This document shows positions 1-9,890 of a stretch of DNA of 64,000 nucleotides, piece by piece. The notes under the pieces are model-generated. The model made no database searches. It saw nothing but the letters and a program-made list of their open reading frames with translations, and had not been told where the DNA came from. Position 1 is the first letter of the stretch. Each line of letters starts with the position of its first letter. The translations under genes and the position numbers were made by a program. This DNA comes from Oryza sativa Japonica Group (taxonomy: Eukaryota > Streptophyta > Magnoliopsida > Poales > Poaceae): the NCBI RefSeq assembly GCF_034140825.1, contig NC_089046.1, positions 2,680,001 through 2,744,000 on the forward strand, in the 5' to 3' direction.

Positions 1-834
1 CCCTACTACTTCTCCGACGGCCCACGTGAGGCGGCCATGAACGCCGCCAGGATGGCCGGCCTGACAACCGTCCGGATCATCGACGAGCCCACCGCCGCCG
101 CCGTCTCCCACGGCCTCCACCACGGCCGCCTGCGCGACGGCGGCAACGTCCTCGTCCTCCACGTCGGCGGCGGCACCTCCGCCGCTACCGTCCTCACCTA
201 CGACAACGCCGTCTTCGAGGCCGTCGCGTCGCGCCACGACGCCCACCTCGGCGGCGATGACTTCGACGCCAGGATCGCCGGCCGCTTCTCCCAGCTCATC
301 AAGCGCGACCACGGCGGCGGCGTCGACGACATCGCCCCCGCGAAGCTGAAGTCGCAGTGCGAGCTCGCCAAGAGGACGCTGAGCAGCCACGACGTCGCCC
401 AGGTGAACCTCCACGCCACCAACCTCGCCAATGGCGCCTTCTCCTTCTCCGGGTCACTGACGAGGGCGCAGTTCGAGGAGCTCAACCACGACCTGTTCGA
501 GAAGGTCATCTCCCTCGTGGACGCGGCAATGGCGGAGGCCAGACGCGCGGTGGCGGGGTTCGACGTGATCGATGAGGTGGTTCTCGTCGGTGGAAGCACA
601 AAGATTCCGAGGATTCGAGAGCTCATCAAGAACTACTTCGCCGGGAAGGAGGCGACGGTGAAGGCGACGGCGAGCATTGGCGGCGGGGCGGTGGTGGTGG
701 TGGAGCCTGAGGAAGCTGTCGTCCATGGCGGTGGGCTTCTGAGCCATCCCATGGAGGATGGCTACCATTGCATGGGAGCCGGTGGTCGCCGTCAGATAGG
801 GTCGCCAATGGATCGCTGTTACCATGAATTTTAG
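1..834 (+). CDS. Hsp70-like protein, 3' part of gene, ATPase domain only, degenerate
   Basis: The reading frame is open from base 1 (PYYFSDGPREAA) to a TAG at 832-834, so the gene begins left of the window; the ATG at 37 is internal. Hsp70 landmarks appear in order: IIDEPTAAAVSHGL, VLHVGGGT (usually DLGGGTFD), LGGDDFDARI, CELAKRTLSS, TRAQFEELNHDLF, and VVLVGGSTKIPRIRELI. The family normally continues after a DEAVAYGAA-like motif (here EEAVVHGGG) into a substrate-binding domain of about 230 residues, but this frame ends about 40 residues later in unrelated sequence. The first aspartate of the phosphate-2 loop is histidine and the second is alanine; both help ATP hydrolysis in canonical Hsp70. 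I infer a chaperone relative without normal ATPase cycling or peptide binding, possibly a decaying duplicate. The family call is firm; function is doubtful. Confidence 0.85.
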   Translation, partial: PYYFSDGPREAAMNAARMAGLTTVRIIDEPTAAAVSHGLHHGRLRDGGNVLVLHVGGGTSAATVLTYDNAVFEAVASRHDAHLGGDDFDARIAGRFSQLIKRDHGGGVDDIAPAKLKSQCELAKRTLSSHDVAQVNLHATNLANGAFSFSGSLTRAQFEELNHDLFEKVISLVDAAMAEARRAVAGFDVIDEVVLVGGSTKIPRIRELIKNYFAGKEATVKATASIGGGAVVVVEPEEAVVHGGGLLSHPMEDGYHCMGAGGRRQIGSPMDRCYHEF

Positions 835-3705
835 CTGAATTTGAAATTTAGACTCTCTTGTGTACAACTACTGTTGTATTAATCGTTGATATAAGAGATG
901 TAGTGACATAATAGATGCTCTCTTCGTTTCAAATTAATTGTTCTAACTTTATCCTAAATACTTCTATCAATTTTTAAAAATTCAGATTCATTGGAGAGCT
1001 ATACCTGTAGGCCCAAAACAGTCCGAAGTTATTTTTTATGGAAGTATCGTTTGGTAGTGGTAAATAATTCAACAACATATGAATTATATGTTATACAAAA
1101 ATATTTCTCAAGCTGAATCTAAAAATTGTATGAATATTTACAAATTTATAGTCAAAGGCTCTCTTTGGCATAGTTCTTCGAGTTGGGTGTTGCTAGCTCA
1201 ATAAATCAATGAATCTAGATTTGCGATTACAATGATAACGTTAAGATAAATTATTTTGATTCTATTTTAAATGAAATTTAAAATTTCTAAACATCTGGTG
1301 ACAATATTTTGGCCTGAATTCACTCGGATTTGTTTCCCTCGGATTAGTCTCTGCATGAATTAATTAGCAGTTGTGATACGTTTCCTTCCCACGCACGCAT
1401 GCGGCCAGCAACATATAATCTAGCTTGGCCCAAAATTGATGAGTACACACATCATGTGTCGATGCGGCTAGGTGAAGAGATTAAAGAAATTACAAATAAA
1501 AATTGTGTCACTGCGGGAATCCCACGACCTTCACGTCGCACACACATACCTTTCCTACTCAGGTACAAGCGTTTCTTATATTTAGATGAGACTTGCGTGC
1601 TAGTTATATTACAGTAATTACAGTATATTTATATTGTAGTTACATTCGTGTGATTTTAATGAAAAAATTGTTAGGTGATATATAGGTAGTGATTTAAAGA
1701 TATGCCAAACAGGGTCAAAGATATGAGTGTTTAATTTAGGATAAAATTAAAACGATAAGTAATTTAAAACAAAGAGAACATAAATTATGTTGTGAACGGC
1801 TGATTCGAGCATTAGTTTCATGCAGTGAGACTTACATTAAGCTGTAATTAAGCAATACCAGTTCAACTCAAAGCTTATCACTCATAGATCACGCTTCTCT
1901 ATGGCAATATGGCATAATCTAAAACAGTTAGAAACCCAAGAGCACATCATATCACTTTGGTTGTAGCATACCAAATCTTTGAATCAGTGATGTAGCACAT
2001 GGGCAATTACAAATATATTTACAAGTTTTGGGTTGTTCTAGAAACCTGGGATTAATTAGGCCAATTCGAAATGCATAAAGAAAAAGTATAAAACGATTGG
2101 TTCAAGCTCTATCCTACTAGTGAGTACTTTTGTTTGTTTGAAGAAGTCTCTGACGTTCATCACGAGTAACAACTAACGGATCACTAATTGAGTTGTCGTG
2201 TGGCTTGTGCACTGAAGTCCTTTTCTAATCTATGGTCGAACCTTTCTGGTCTTTGGTCACTTGGAGCTCATCAGTTTGGACTATTTGTTCAAACATTTCC
2301 TCTTTAACTTTATTCTTTATGATGTTGACAAGACAGGGACAGTATTAATGGACTTGCAAATAGCGGAAGAAACAACGGTTATATATGCATATTTTCGTCA
2401 ATTATAAATGATAGTTGTTATTTGTATCTTTAGCATTATGCTCCGAGTAGTTTCTTATAATTAATTTGTGATTTTGTCGTTCACATTAATTGGCTCTAGC
2501 TTTTTCGAAGCAAATGCCCAAAAAAATTACTACATTATTAAAAAACAATGGGCTCTGAATTCTAATAATTAATTAACTAGCCAGTGGCCTCTGGTACAGT
2601 TTTCAGCTAGATTATGTCTTTTGCACCATACTTCCTTGCTTGATGCTGTTTAATCAATCATGCCCTATGGCTACCCTGATTAATTAATACAAAGTTTATT
2701 CCAAATACCACTGTATCAATTATCTTCAGAGTTTATTTCAGATACCTGATCTGTATAAATCATCAGAGTTTATTTCAGGCAACACCGTATCAATCATCTT
2801 CGTTTTGTTCTGATGCTCTAGCCAGTTCATAGGAGGTGACAGGTAATATATGACGCAGAATGAGAACTAAAAAATAATTATCGCCTTAATTTAGGAACAA
2901 ACCACAAAAACAAAATGAAGTTGCCCTGCAAACGTGATGGTACTACTAATCAGCCAGTACACTCTAAAGCCATGAAAAAATATGTATGTTCGTTCTTGTA
3001 GCAAGAAAAGTATTTTGTTACGCATGTCAACTCCAGTTGCAATGTGAACATGCCATGGAAAATTTGAAATCCACATTCCGTTCTTACGTACGGTCAATAT
3101 GCGCCATATTGCAAATTCTTCGTGCGCTATAATTAGTTTGACAATAATGTCATGATTTATTAGAGTCTTCCCTCGGCAGGTTTCGCCGTTTAGAGAGGGG
3201 TTACTCTTCGCCTCACGGTAAACACAAAGAACTAAACAAAATCTATCAAAAAAATTACTTTTTTCTTCTAAACTTTACCCCGTTACGCACCCAGACCCTT
3301 CCTATCACCGACGATAAGACATACATCATGTATAGATTCATAGTCAAGGTTTGTCTATTATTTTTGGACGGAGAGAGTAGATGGTAAGGGAAACCCTGCT
3401 CCTCCACGCATGCTTATAGCTGTTGGCAAGAGAAAAAAATCAGCATTAGTCTCGATTCTCTGATCTTGGTCTAAAGATGCTCCGTTGAAGATATGTGAGA
3501 ATATTTTCCTTGACAAGCAAAAAATGGATACGTATTTTATTCCAAAAGAGACCCCTGAATCTTCAACGAGAGGGGAAGGTGGTGTTGAAAGAATGAGCAA
3601 CTGGATGATCCTTTTATTTTTGTTCAAGTAAAGAGTTGTACTTTCTCTTATCAGACGTTTCTCAAGTTAACATATCGGAACTAAACTTGTCTATCATTTA
3701 AAATA
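835..3705. other. Intergenic region, AT-rich, no gene recognised
   Basis: Only short open frames without recognisable domains or gene-like composition. It holds a possible long MITE at 917-1780 and, near 3357-3375, a lone sequence resembling a Stowaway right end (GGACGGAGAGAGTA) without a clear partner. Confidence 0.6.
917..1780. repeat. Possible MITE with ~45-bp terminal inverted repeats
   Basis: The left end (TCTCTTCGTTTCAAATTA) and the reverse complement of the right end (TCTCTTTGTTTTAAATTA) align, and both run to TTTATCCTAAAT, at roughly three quarters identity. The span is long for a Stowaway element, so it may contain another insertion. Target duplications were not resolved. Confidence 0.4.
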
Positions 3706-4103
3706 GGAAAAAGTACGAATTACCCCTCCGAACTATCGCGGTCGTCCGAATTACCCCTGAACCATAAAACCGGATATTTTTCATCCCAAACTATGCAAAC
3801 CGGACGAATTACCCCCCTCGATCTAATCCGCGGTGGTTTTGGTCTACGTGGCGTACACGTGGCATCCCAGTCAGCGTTTTCTAATTAAAAAATTGTGGGA
3901 CCCGCATGTCATAGTCTTCACTTTCCCTCTCTCTCACTCTTCCTCTCTTCTCTCTCTCACTCTATCTCACTCTTCACTGCTTCGGGAAGACACGGCGGCA
4001 ACGGGAGACACGGAGGAGCGGGCGGCGGGCGGCGGAAGGCGGCGCACGGGGGCGGACGGCGGACGGCAGCGTCGCGGCGAAGGCCGAGCGGAGGCGGCTG
4101 CGA
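3706..4103 (+). mobile_element. Truncated Mutator-like element, left terminus only
   Basis: Starts GGAAAAAGTACGAATTACC and follows the same plan as the complete MULE at 16831-18258 for about 250 bp, including CGGACGAATTACCCCCCTCG, the CTACGTGGCGTAC stretch, a GTGGGACCC block and a pyrimidine-rich run. It continues into GC-rich sequence and stops at about 4103, where unrelated duplicated AT-rich sequence begins. No matching right terminus was found, so I call it a broken copy of the same family. Confidence 0.75.
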
Positions 4104-4268
4104 TAATGTACTTTTCTATTTGTTAGTAGAAGAATTATGCTTTGCAGAAAAACACGATGAGCTCTTGTCAAGCTTGGACTTGGTCCATGGACTCATAACA
4201 TATAATGTACTTTTCTATTTGTAAGTAGAAGAATTATGCTTTGCTGAAAAACACGATGAGCTCTTGTG
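4104..4268. repeat. Two direct repeats of 66 bp, 99 bp apart
   Basis: 4104-4169 and 4203-4268 are nearly identical (about three differences), both starting ATAATGTACTTTTCTATTTG and ending GATGAGCTCTTGT. They adjoin the break of the truncated MULE, which suggests the junction formed during a rearrangement or repair event. Confidence 0.8.
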
Positions 4269-4400
4269 CCCCCACAATATCTTTTTTTTTCCAAAATAAT
4301 AGGGCTAAATAGGGATAGGATAACTCCCTTCATGATATCCTATTAGCAACGAAAATAGCTAGTTCTCGATCCGATTTGCTCGGACCGAATCGATGATGTA

Positions 4401-4518
4401 CTTCCCTTGTCTTAAAATAAATCAACTTTTATACATAAATTTTAACTTATAGCCTATGTTCAGAGGATCTAAACATGCCCTATCTATAAAAGATGATTTA
4501 TTTTGGGACAGAGGGGAG
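4401..4518. mobile_element. Stowaway-type MITE
   Basis: Flanked by TA at 4399-4400 and 4519-4520. The ends CTTCCCTTGTCTTAAAATAA and TTATTTTGGGACAGAGGGGAG are inverted repeats of the Stowaway (Tc1/mariner) type. It is 118 bp and non-coding. Confidence 0.75.
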
Positions 4519-5812
4519 TACAATGTATTTTCTAAAACGCAATGGATGTGGATTAGGATAGGTATTGCTAAAATTTGATAGATATGGATTATTCGATCTT
4601 TTTTATGCAGATCATTCAATAAAGTACTACTATAGAATAATCCATTTTTTATATATTACTAACTAAGGATATGGTATGTATTGTTTTCTAAAATCCAATT
4701 AATGTGAATTAGGATATGGTATTGTTAAAATCTGGTGTATATATATTATCCAATTTTTGTGCGAAAGTGCTATTGGACATGATCTTTTTATATTACCACA
4801 CCATTTTTTTAACATACAAACATATTAGGAAGCAAGATCAGAGTTTAGGGGATAAACCCCAGTACATTACAGATAAGATCTGAAAGCACAGAGCCACCCT
4901 ATTGAAATGGGAATTTAACTGGACTAAAGGAGTAGACTTCCCGATGAAACTGAGCAGCAAAAAAGGAGCAGATTGACGGGGAGCTACGGCAATGCCGTGA
5001 CAACTGCTTCCTAAAGACTCATTTGACGTGCACTCCACTTGGTAGGCCGGTAATCCCCATCGGCTATCTCCATGGAAACGGCACAAAACAGAGGTTTGAT
5101 GCTGAGCCGTAGATTTTGGGGTGAGCTTCACCGGACTCAGCAAAGGATATGGAGGTTGTCATTGAATCTGAAGAGCTCTAACATCAAACCTATCAATCGA
5201 AGTCGCGCATGTGGTCTGAGCTCAACCCGAATGACAAACTCGGCATGGTTTCTACTGATAAAGAACAAAAGAGAAGCCAAATCCAAAGACCAACCAACCT
5301 TCAACATGAAAGAGTTTGAGTGGCTGAAAAGAGACTTCACCATTTGATTGGACCATACAAGCTCATCTATCAATTTTAATAACAAGTCGATAATTCCTTA
5401 TGAGCAGACTTTGCTACGCAAAGAATATTATTTTGGACAACTCCTTACAAGCAGACTCTACCTATGTGTCTTCATCTGCAAAATAATATATTTTCAAATA
5501 TATCAACAACACAACATATGCTATGCACGAAGAGTCCAATTAATATCCATATATACCCTATCATGAACCAGGTCCACTAAAATCCCCGCAAAATATAAAA
5601 TCATTAATCATTATAGATAATCAAAGTACTAAAAATGAGGAGAAAAAAATTAAAAAAAAGGCGATAATGACACGTAGGCTGGCAGCGATCCCGAGAGCAC
5701 GTCCCTCCCTTAAATCCACGCACCTCGCCGAAGTTCCAATCGAAAATCAAATCAAATCAAATCCCAACCAAAAAAAAAATTCAAAATCAAATCCCCAAAC
5801 CCCACCATCTCC
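4519..5812. other. Intergenic region and 5' flank of the 5813 gene
   Basis: Short overlapping frames exist at 4838-5385 on both strands, but none shows a known motif. The last 60 bases before 5813 are an A-rich leader with CAAAT reiterations, plausibly the 5' UTR of the next gene. Confidence 0.5.
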
Positions 5813-6577
5813 ATGGCCGCCGCCACCGCCGCCGCGCGTGACCTCGCCGGCGACCCGCCGGAGTCGACGCTCCTCCGCGTCGGGGGCGAGGTCGCGTGGC
5901 CGGACGTCTATGACCGCGACGACTCGCTCAAGGAGAACACCAACCCCAAGTGCATCCTCAAGACCTACGGCGGCGGCGGCGGCGGCAACTCGTCGCAGAG
6001 GTTCTCCGGCAACCTGAAGCCGACGGCGGCGCCGATCATTGGCTTGTCGAGGAAGCTGGGCCATGGCGGGGGCGGCGGCGGAGGAGGAGGAGGGGGTTTC
6101 CGTCCCCCCGCGATCTTCCCGAAGAAGGCCAAGACCGGCGGCGGCGGGCGCACCCCGAGGGCGGCGGTGCCCGACCACGAGCCCGGGTCGCCCAAGGTGT
6201 CCTGCATCGGGAAGGTCCTCTCCGACCGCGAGCGCGCGCGCCGCCACCGCCGGTGGTCGCTCGAGACGAGGCCCCGCGGCGTCGGCGGCGGATGCTGCCC
6301 GGGGCTCGGTTCCCTGTTCGTCCGCCGGAGCCGGTCGAGGAAGAACGTCGTGGAGTGCGTCGACGACCAGTCGCCGCCCCCGCCTCCGCCGCCGCCGCCG
6401 ACTGCGGCCGCGCTGAGGCGGAGGGAGGAGAAGGTGGTGTTGATGACCGAGGAGGCAGCGGCGGCGCCGGCGCCGGCGCTGGGAGGGATGACGCGGTTCG
6501 CGTCGGGGAGGAGGGCGGCGGATTGGGCGGCTGAGATGGAGATGGATGGCCACGTGGCGAGATCTGGGCCGTTGTAG
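5813..6577 (+). CDS. Plant-specific protein of unknown function with SPKVSCIGKVL motif
   Basis: Intronless 254-residue frame. The start is the first ATG after an A-rich leader and has a strong context (CCATGGC). The N-terminal third (VGGEVAWPDVYDRDDSLKEN, then TNPKCILK) looks structured. Glycine runs lie at about 53-58 and 85-95. A central block GSPKVSCIGKVLSDRERARR (about 125-144) is basic, followed by CCPGLGSLF (161-169), a proline run (188-197) and a C-terminal TRFASGRRAADWAAEMEMD segment. The SPKVSCIGKV phrase and the terminal FASGRR/WAAE block recur, as I recall, in uncharacterised single-exon angiosperm proteins. No signal peptide or membrane segment is visible. The basic clusters could favour nuclear location, but that is a guess. 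Composition and motif conservation argue for a real gene; function is unknown. Confidence 0.75.
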   Translation: MAAATAAARDLAGDPPESTLLRVGGEVAWPDVYDRDDSLKENTNPKCILKTYGGGGGGNSSQRFSGNLKPTAAPIIGLSRKLGHGGGGGGGGGGGFRPPAIFPKKAKTGGGGRTPRAAVPDHEPGSPKVSCIGKVLSDRERARRHRRWSLETRPRGVGGGCCPGLGSLFVRRSRSRKNVVECVDDQSPPPPPPPPPTAAALRRREEKVVLMTEEAAAAPAPALGGMTRFASGRRAADWAAEMEMDGHVARSGPL

Positions 6578-6649
6578 CGTGATCTGGAAACCATGTGAAG
6601 AGAAGACATCGTGTACATGGAAGTTTGGTTTGGTTTGGTTTGGTGTGAT

Positions 6650-7141
6650 TTTTAGCTGGTTGTTGATGTAATTTAGTGCAAGTTTTGAAGTTTGTGTACA
6701 TATTGAAAATTAGGAGATGAGAATGATGGGATTCAGGTCAGCAAACTTTGTCTAATTTTGTTCTGTTTTGATCTGTTTCTGTTTGATGTGAGTTGAATGG
6801 AGAAGATTTCAGTACTGGCATGCTTGCATTGATGATATGTATGCAACTCTGACTTTGCATGCCTAACTTTTTTTTTTCCTTATGTAAGGACAAGTAGTGC
6901 ACTAGTGTGATTTTAGTGTAGTGTTGATGTGTGTATGTCTGAAAATTAGGATGTGAGAATAATGGGTTTCATAGTACTACCAAATTAGTCAAAATATGCT
7001 CTTTCTTTTTCTTGTTTCTATTTGATGTAAGTTGGATGGAGAAGATTCCAGTGTTGACATGCTTTCATTCATCATATCCATGTTCCAATGACTTTGCCCT
7101 TTTCTTTTCTTTCTTTTTTTTTGCAAGGACAAGAAGCGTGC
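6650..7141. repeat. Tandem duplication (~240 bp, two copies) downstream of the 5813 gene
   Basis: Two diverged copies share ordered anchors about 240 bp apart: GAAAATTAGG at about 6702 and 6940, TGGAGAAGATT at about 6798 and 7038, and AAGGACAAG at about 6887 and 7125. A third, partial copy (GGGACAAGCAGTGTGC) is near 7825. The first copy probably overlaps the 3' UTR of the preceding gene. Confidence 0.65.
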
Positions 7142-7931
7142 TTTTGATGAGTTGATAGTTGATTTTAAGCGTACTATGCATAAGTCCGATAGGTTATCTG
7201 TTACTTGCACCAGTCATAAATATTTGATGGACGTTACTTACAAGATGTGATTTAACTTTTAAATATTTGAAACAACAATAATTTCTCGAATATGCTTAAT
7301 CCAAAATTAAGAAAAGGGTAGGCGTAGATTTAACTTGAAAAATATTATCATAAAATCATAAGCGTATTATATTTTATTTATTGTTTTTTAATATATATTG
7401 ATAGTGAAAGTTTTAAAAAGTTTGGGTGGATCTTTTCCTCGTCAAATATTTAGAGGAGTACGATTAAGTGGGATAGAGCTATGAGCCTGAGAAAAGGACT
7501 AACTACACTTCACAATGAGATGAAAAAACTAACAAGTACATTTAACAACGAGAAAATGTTGATTTCGAAATCGCTGGAATGTTGTTAGGTTGAAGGTCTG
7601 ATGAGTGTGTCTGAAAATCGATAGGCTGAGAGTAACATGAAATTGATGAATTATGCTCAAGAAACACTACGTGTATGAGAAGTAGAGTATATGTTTAGCC
7701 TGAGAAAAGAACCAAAGGACTAAGAAGTACAGTTTACACTGAGAAAACGTGAATTTAGGAAATGCATTTTCCTTGTCTCATCCTTGCATCTCCCATGACT
7801 TTGCATTGAGTAACTTGTCGGAGGGACAAGCAGTGTGCTTTTTGGGGATTCGGATCGGTTGCAGTCACAATAGTTAATATTGCACGCAACTTTGGCCGTC
7901 TATTTTTGTGATCAACGGTTTAAATTCATAA

Positions 7932-8035
7932 CTACAGTAACATGAACAGTATTCCATGCTACAGTACAACGAAAGTATTTCGTGCTACATACCACGAATA
8001 GTATTTCGTGCTACAGTACCGTGAACAGTACACCG
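7932..8035. repeat. Minisatellite, about four units of ~26 bp
   Basis: Units begin CTACAG or CTACAT and end TTCGTG-like: 7932-7958, 7959-7984, 7985-8010 and 8011-8035. Each carries a GAACAGTATT-like core. The units are imperfect, so the array is old. Confidence 0.75.
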
Positions 8036-8523
8036 CACGATCTAGGCCGTTCAGCTTGTATCCAAGGATGCTACTGCTACTGCTTAATTTTCTAAAACGC
8101 TTTTTAGAAAATCTGCTTTTTGGTGGTTGATAATTGGTAAGACAAGTCAACATGTTGCGTGAATTTAATTAATTAGATAAGGTATTTTCTAAAACGTATA
8201 TTTAGATAAGGTATGAACTGAGCAGATACAGATTAAAAACTGCAATGCATAATAGTTCAGATCATAGCTAGATTCGTTAATATACAGTATATATACCAAT
8301 AACTTCAATCAATACTTTATACAAGAAGTTAAGCAGTGCAATTAACTGAATCCCAGCGAGAGGAACGCATATATACGCCGAATAGGGTTCATCCAAAGTT
8401 CCAAACTACAACACTGCAACTGAACATCACATTCAGTAAGCATAATACAAATATGTAAAACACCCTATCTGATAATTATTGTCTACTCCCATACAATACA
8501 AAGATATCCATGTGATGTAGGAT

Positions 8524-8657
8524 GGCTAGAGCAGTTCCACAAGCAACAGCTTCGTCAGGCCTCAATTCTGTATTCAGCTCCCATCAAAGTAATCCTTGAT
8601 AATTAGTTCTTGAATCTTTGGGATCATTTTTCTTCCACCAATGACAACAACCTCATT
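8524..8657 (-). pseudogene. Hsp70 relic fragment
   Basis: Read on the minus strand, 8657 to about 8582 encodes NEVVVIGGRKMIPKIQELI, then IKDYFDG, matching the Hsp70 phrase VVLVGGSTRIPKVQ and the FFxGKE stretch. After a frame change and an in-frame stop, RPDEAVACGTALA follows, matching the DEAVAYGAA motif. Only about 45 codons remain. No upstream ATPase motifs were found to the right as far as 9010. It is separate from the Hsp70-like gene at the window start and on the opposite strand, so it is an independent remnant. Confidence 0.8.
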
Positions 8658-8863
8658 TGATCAGATTCTTCTTGTTGTTCAACTCTGTTGTCATCTTGGA
8701 GGTACATACGGATCAATTTCCATTTGATCATCACATCAGGCTGTTGATGATCATAGTAAATCAATTTCAGCATATATACCTGATTGAAAAATGAGTAACT
8801 TTTACACCCTCACCTCAACCAATTATACCAGCATTGAATCCACTGTAAAAGGTAACCTGCTCC

Positions 8864-8943
8864 GCAGCCAAAGATGAAATTGCCTTTCAAAGTTATCTTC
8901 TCTGCAGCCAAAGATGAAATTGCCTTTAAAAGTTATCTTCTCT
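8864..8943. repeat. Two tandem 40-bp units
   Basis: 8864-8903 and 8904-8943 are almost identical (GCAGCCAAAGATGAAATTGC and onward) with a single visible difference, so this is a recent local duplication. Confidence 0.85.
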
Positions 8944-9890
8944 GCTGCGTTCATCGTCTTAAGACCAACTTTACTGTAAATTGAGGCTCATCAATCCAAG
9001 AGAGTTCAACCTTTGTATCTTGACCATAGCATTTTATCTGACATTTTTTACACTGAACAATCCAAAACATTTTATCCGACACTTTTTACACTGAACATTA
9101 ATCCAAAAGAGAGTTGAGCCCAGTGTTAATGGTTGCTGTCATCACCTATGATGGTGGAGCCTTCCGGTATGCTGTCATCACCAATTAATTAAACATAACG
9201 TGCATGATTACTTTAATCTAGAAGGGCCACCGTTTGTGGATTAGGCTCAACACCAACGACGACATAGGCTATGAAAAAGAAAAAAAAAAGGAGTGCCAGA
9301 AAACCAACCCAACCAATCTGATGAGCCCATTTGAACGAGAAATTTCTCCATTTAACACGAGATTCAAATGCATAACTGTAACAGTTGACACAGGCCTTGT
9401 CATTCGACTCTACTACACTACAACAACCAAGCTCAACTTCGAACGATGCTTTTGCTGCTGCTGCTGCTAAAAACCAGGGTAGTGAAGGCCGCATAAACTG
9501 TGTACAGCATGCGTATTTAAGCCTAAAATGCTGCAATGCAACTTAACTGCTTCATATAGTAACATATTACTCTGTACAGATCCAGAGGGAAATGTAGAAA
9601 TTCGTGTTATCACAAACAGTTACTATATTGTATTTTGGGACAACTGTCATGCAACCCTGTAGAACATCTCTGCTGTCTCCCCCATAAGAAATGTACAGGA
9701 GAACGAAAAATGTGATGACAAGTGTATATTGACTGTAATCTATAGCTATGACAATGCTGAGTTTCTAGATGGCAAATCTACGGCTTCAGCACTAAACGAA
9801 GACGCCAGGCAAGGTTTCCTTTGTATATCATACCTGCATCACCAGAAAAACTTCACAGAAGAAATTGTCATATAAATCGCAGGTCACGTA

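Larger units (their letters stand above)
7142..9221. other. Intergenic region with gene-fragment debris
   Basis: Apart from the minisatellite at 7932-8035, the Hsp70 relic at 8524-8657 and the 40-bp tandem duplication at 8864-8943, listed separately, it shows no coding signal. Confidence 0.55.

Noticed and set aside
5747-6701. Several long minus-strand frames (up to 268 residues) opposite the 5813 gene
   Set aside because: Arg/Pro-rich shadows caused by high GC at codon position three; no motifs.
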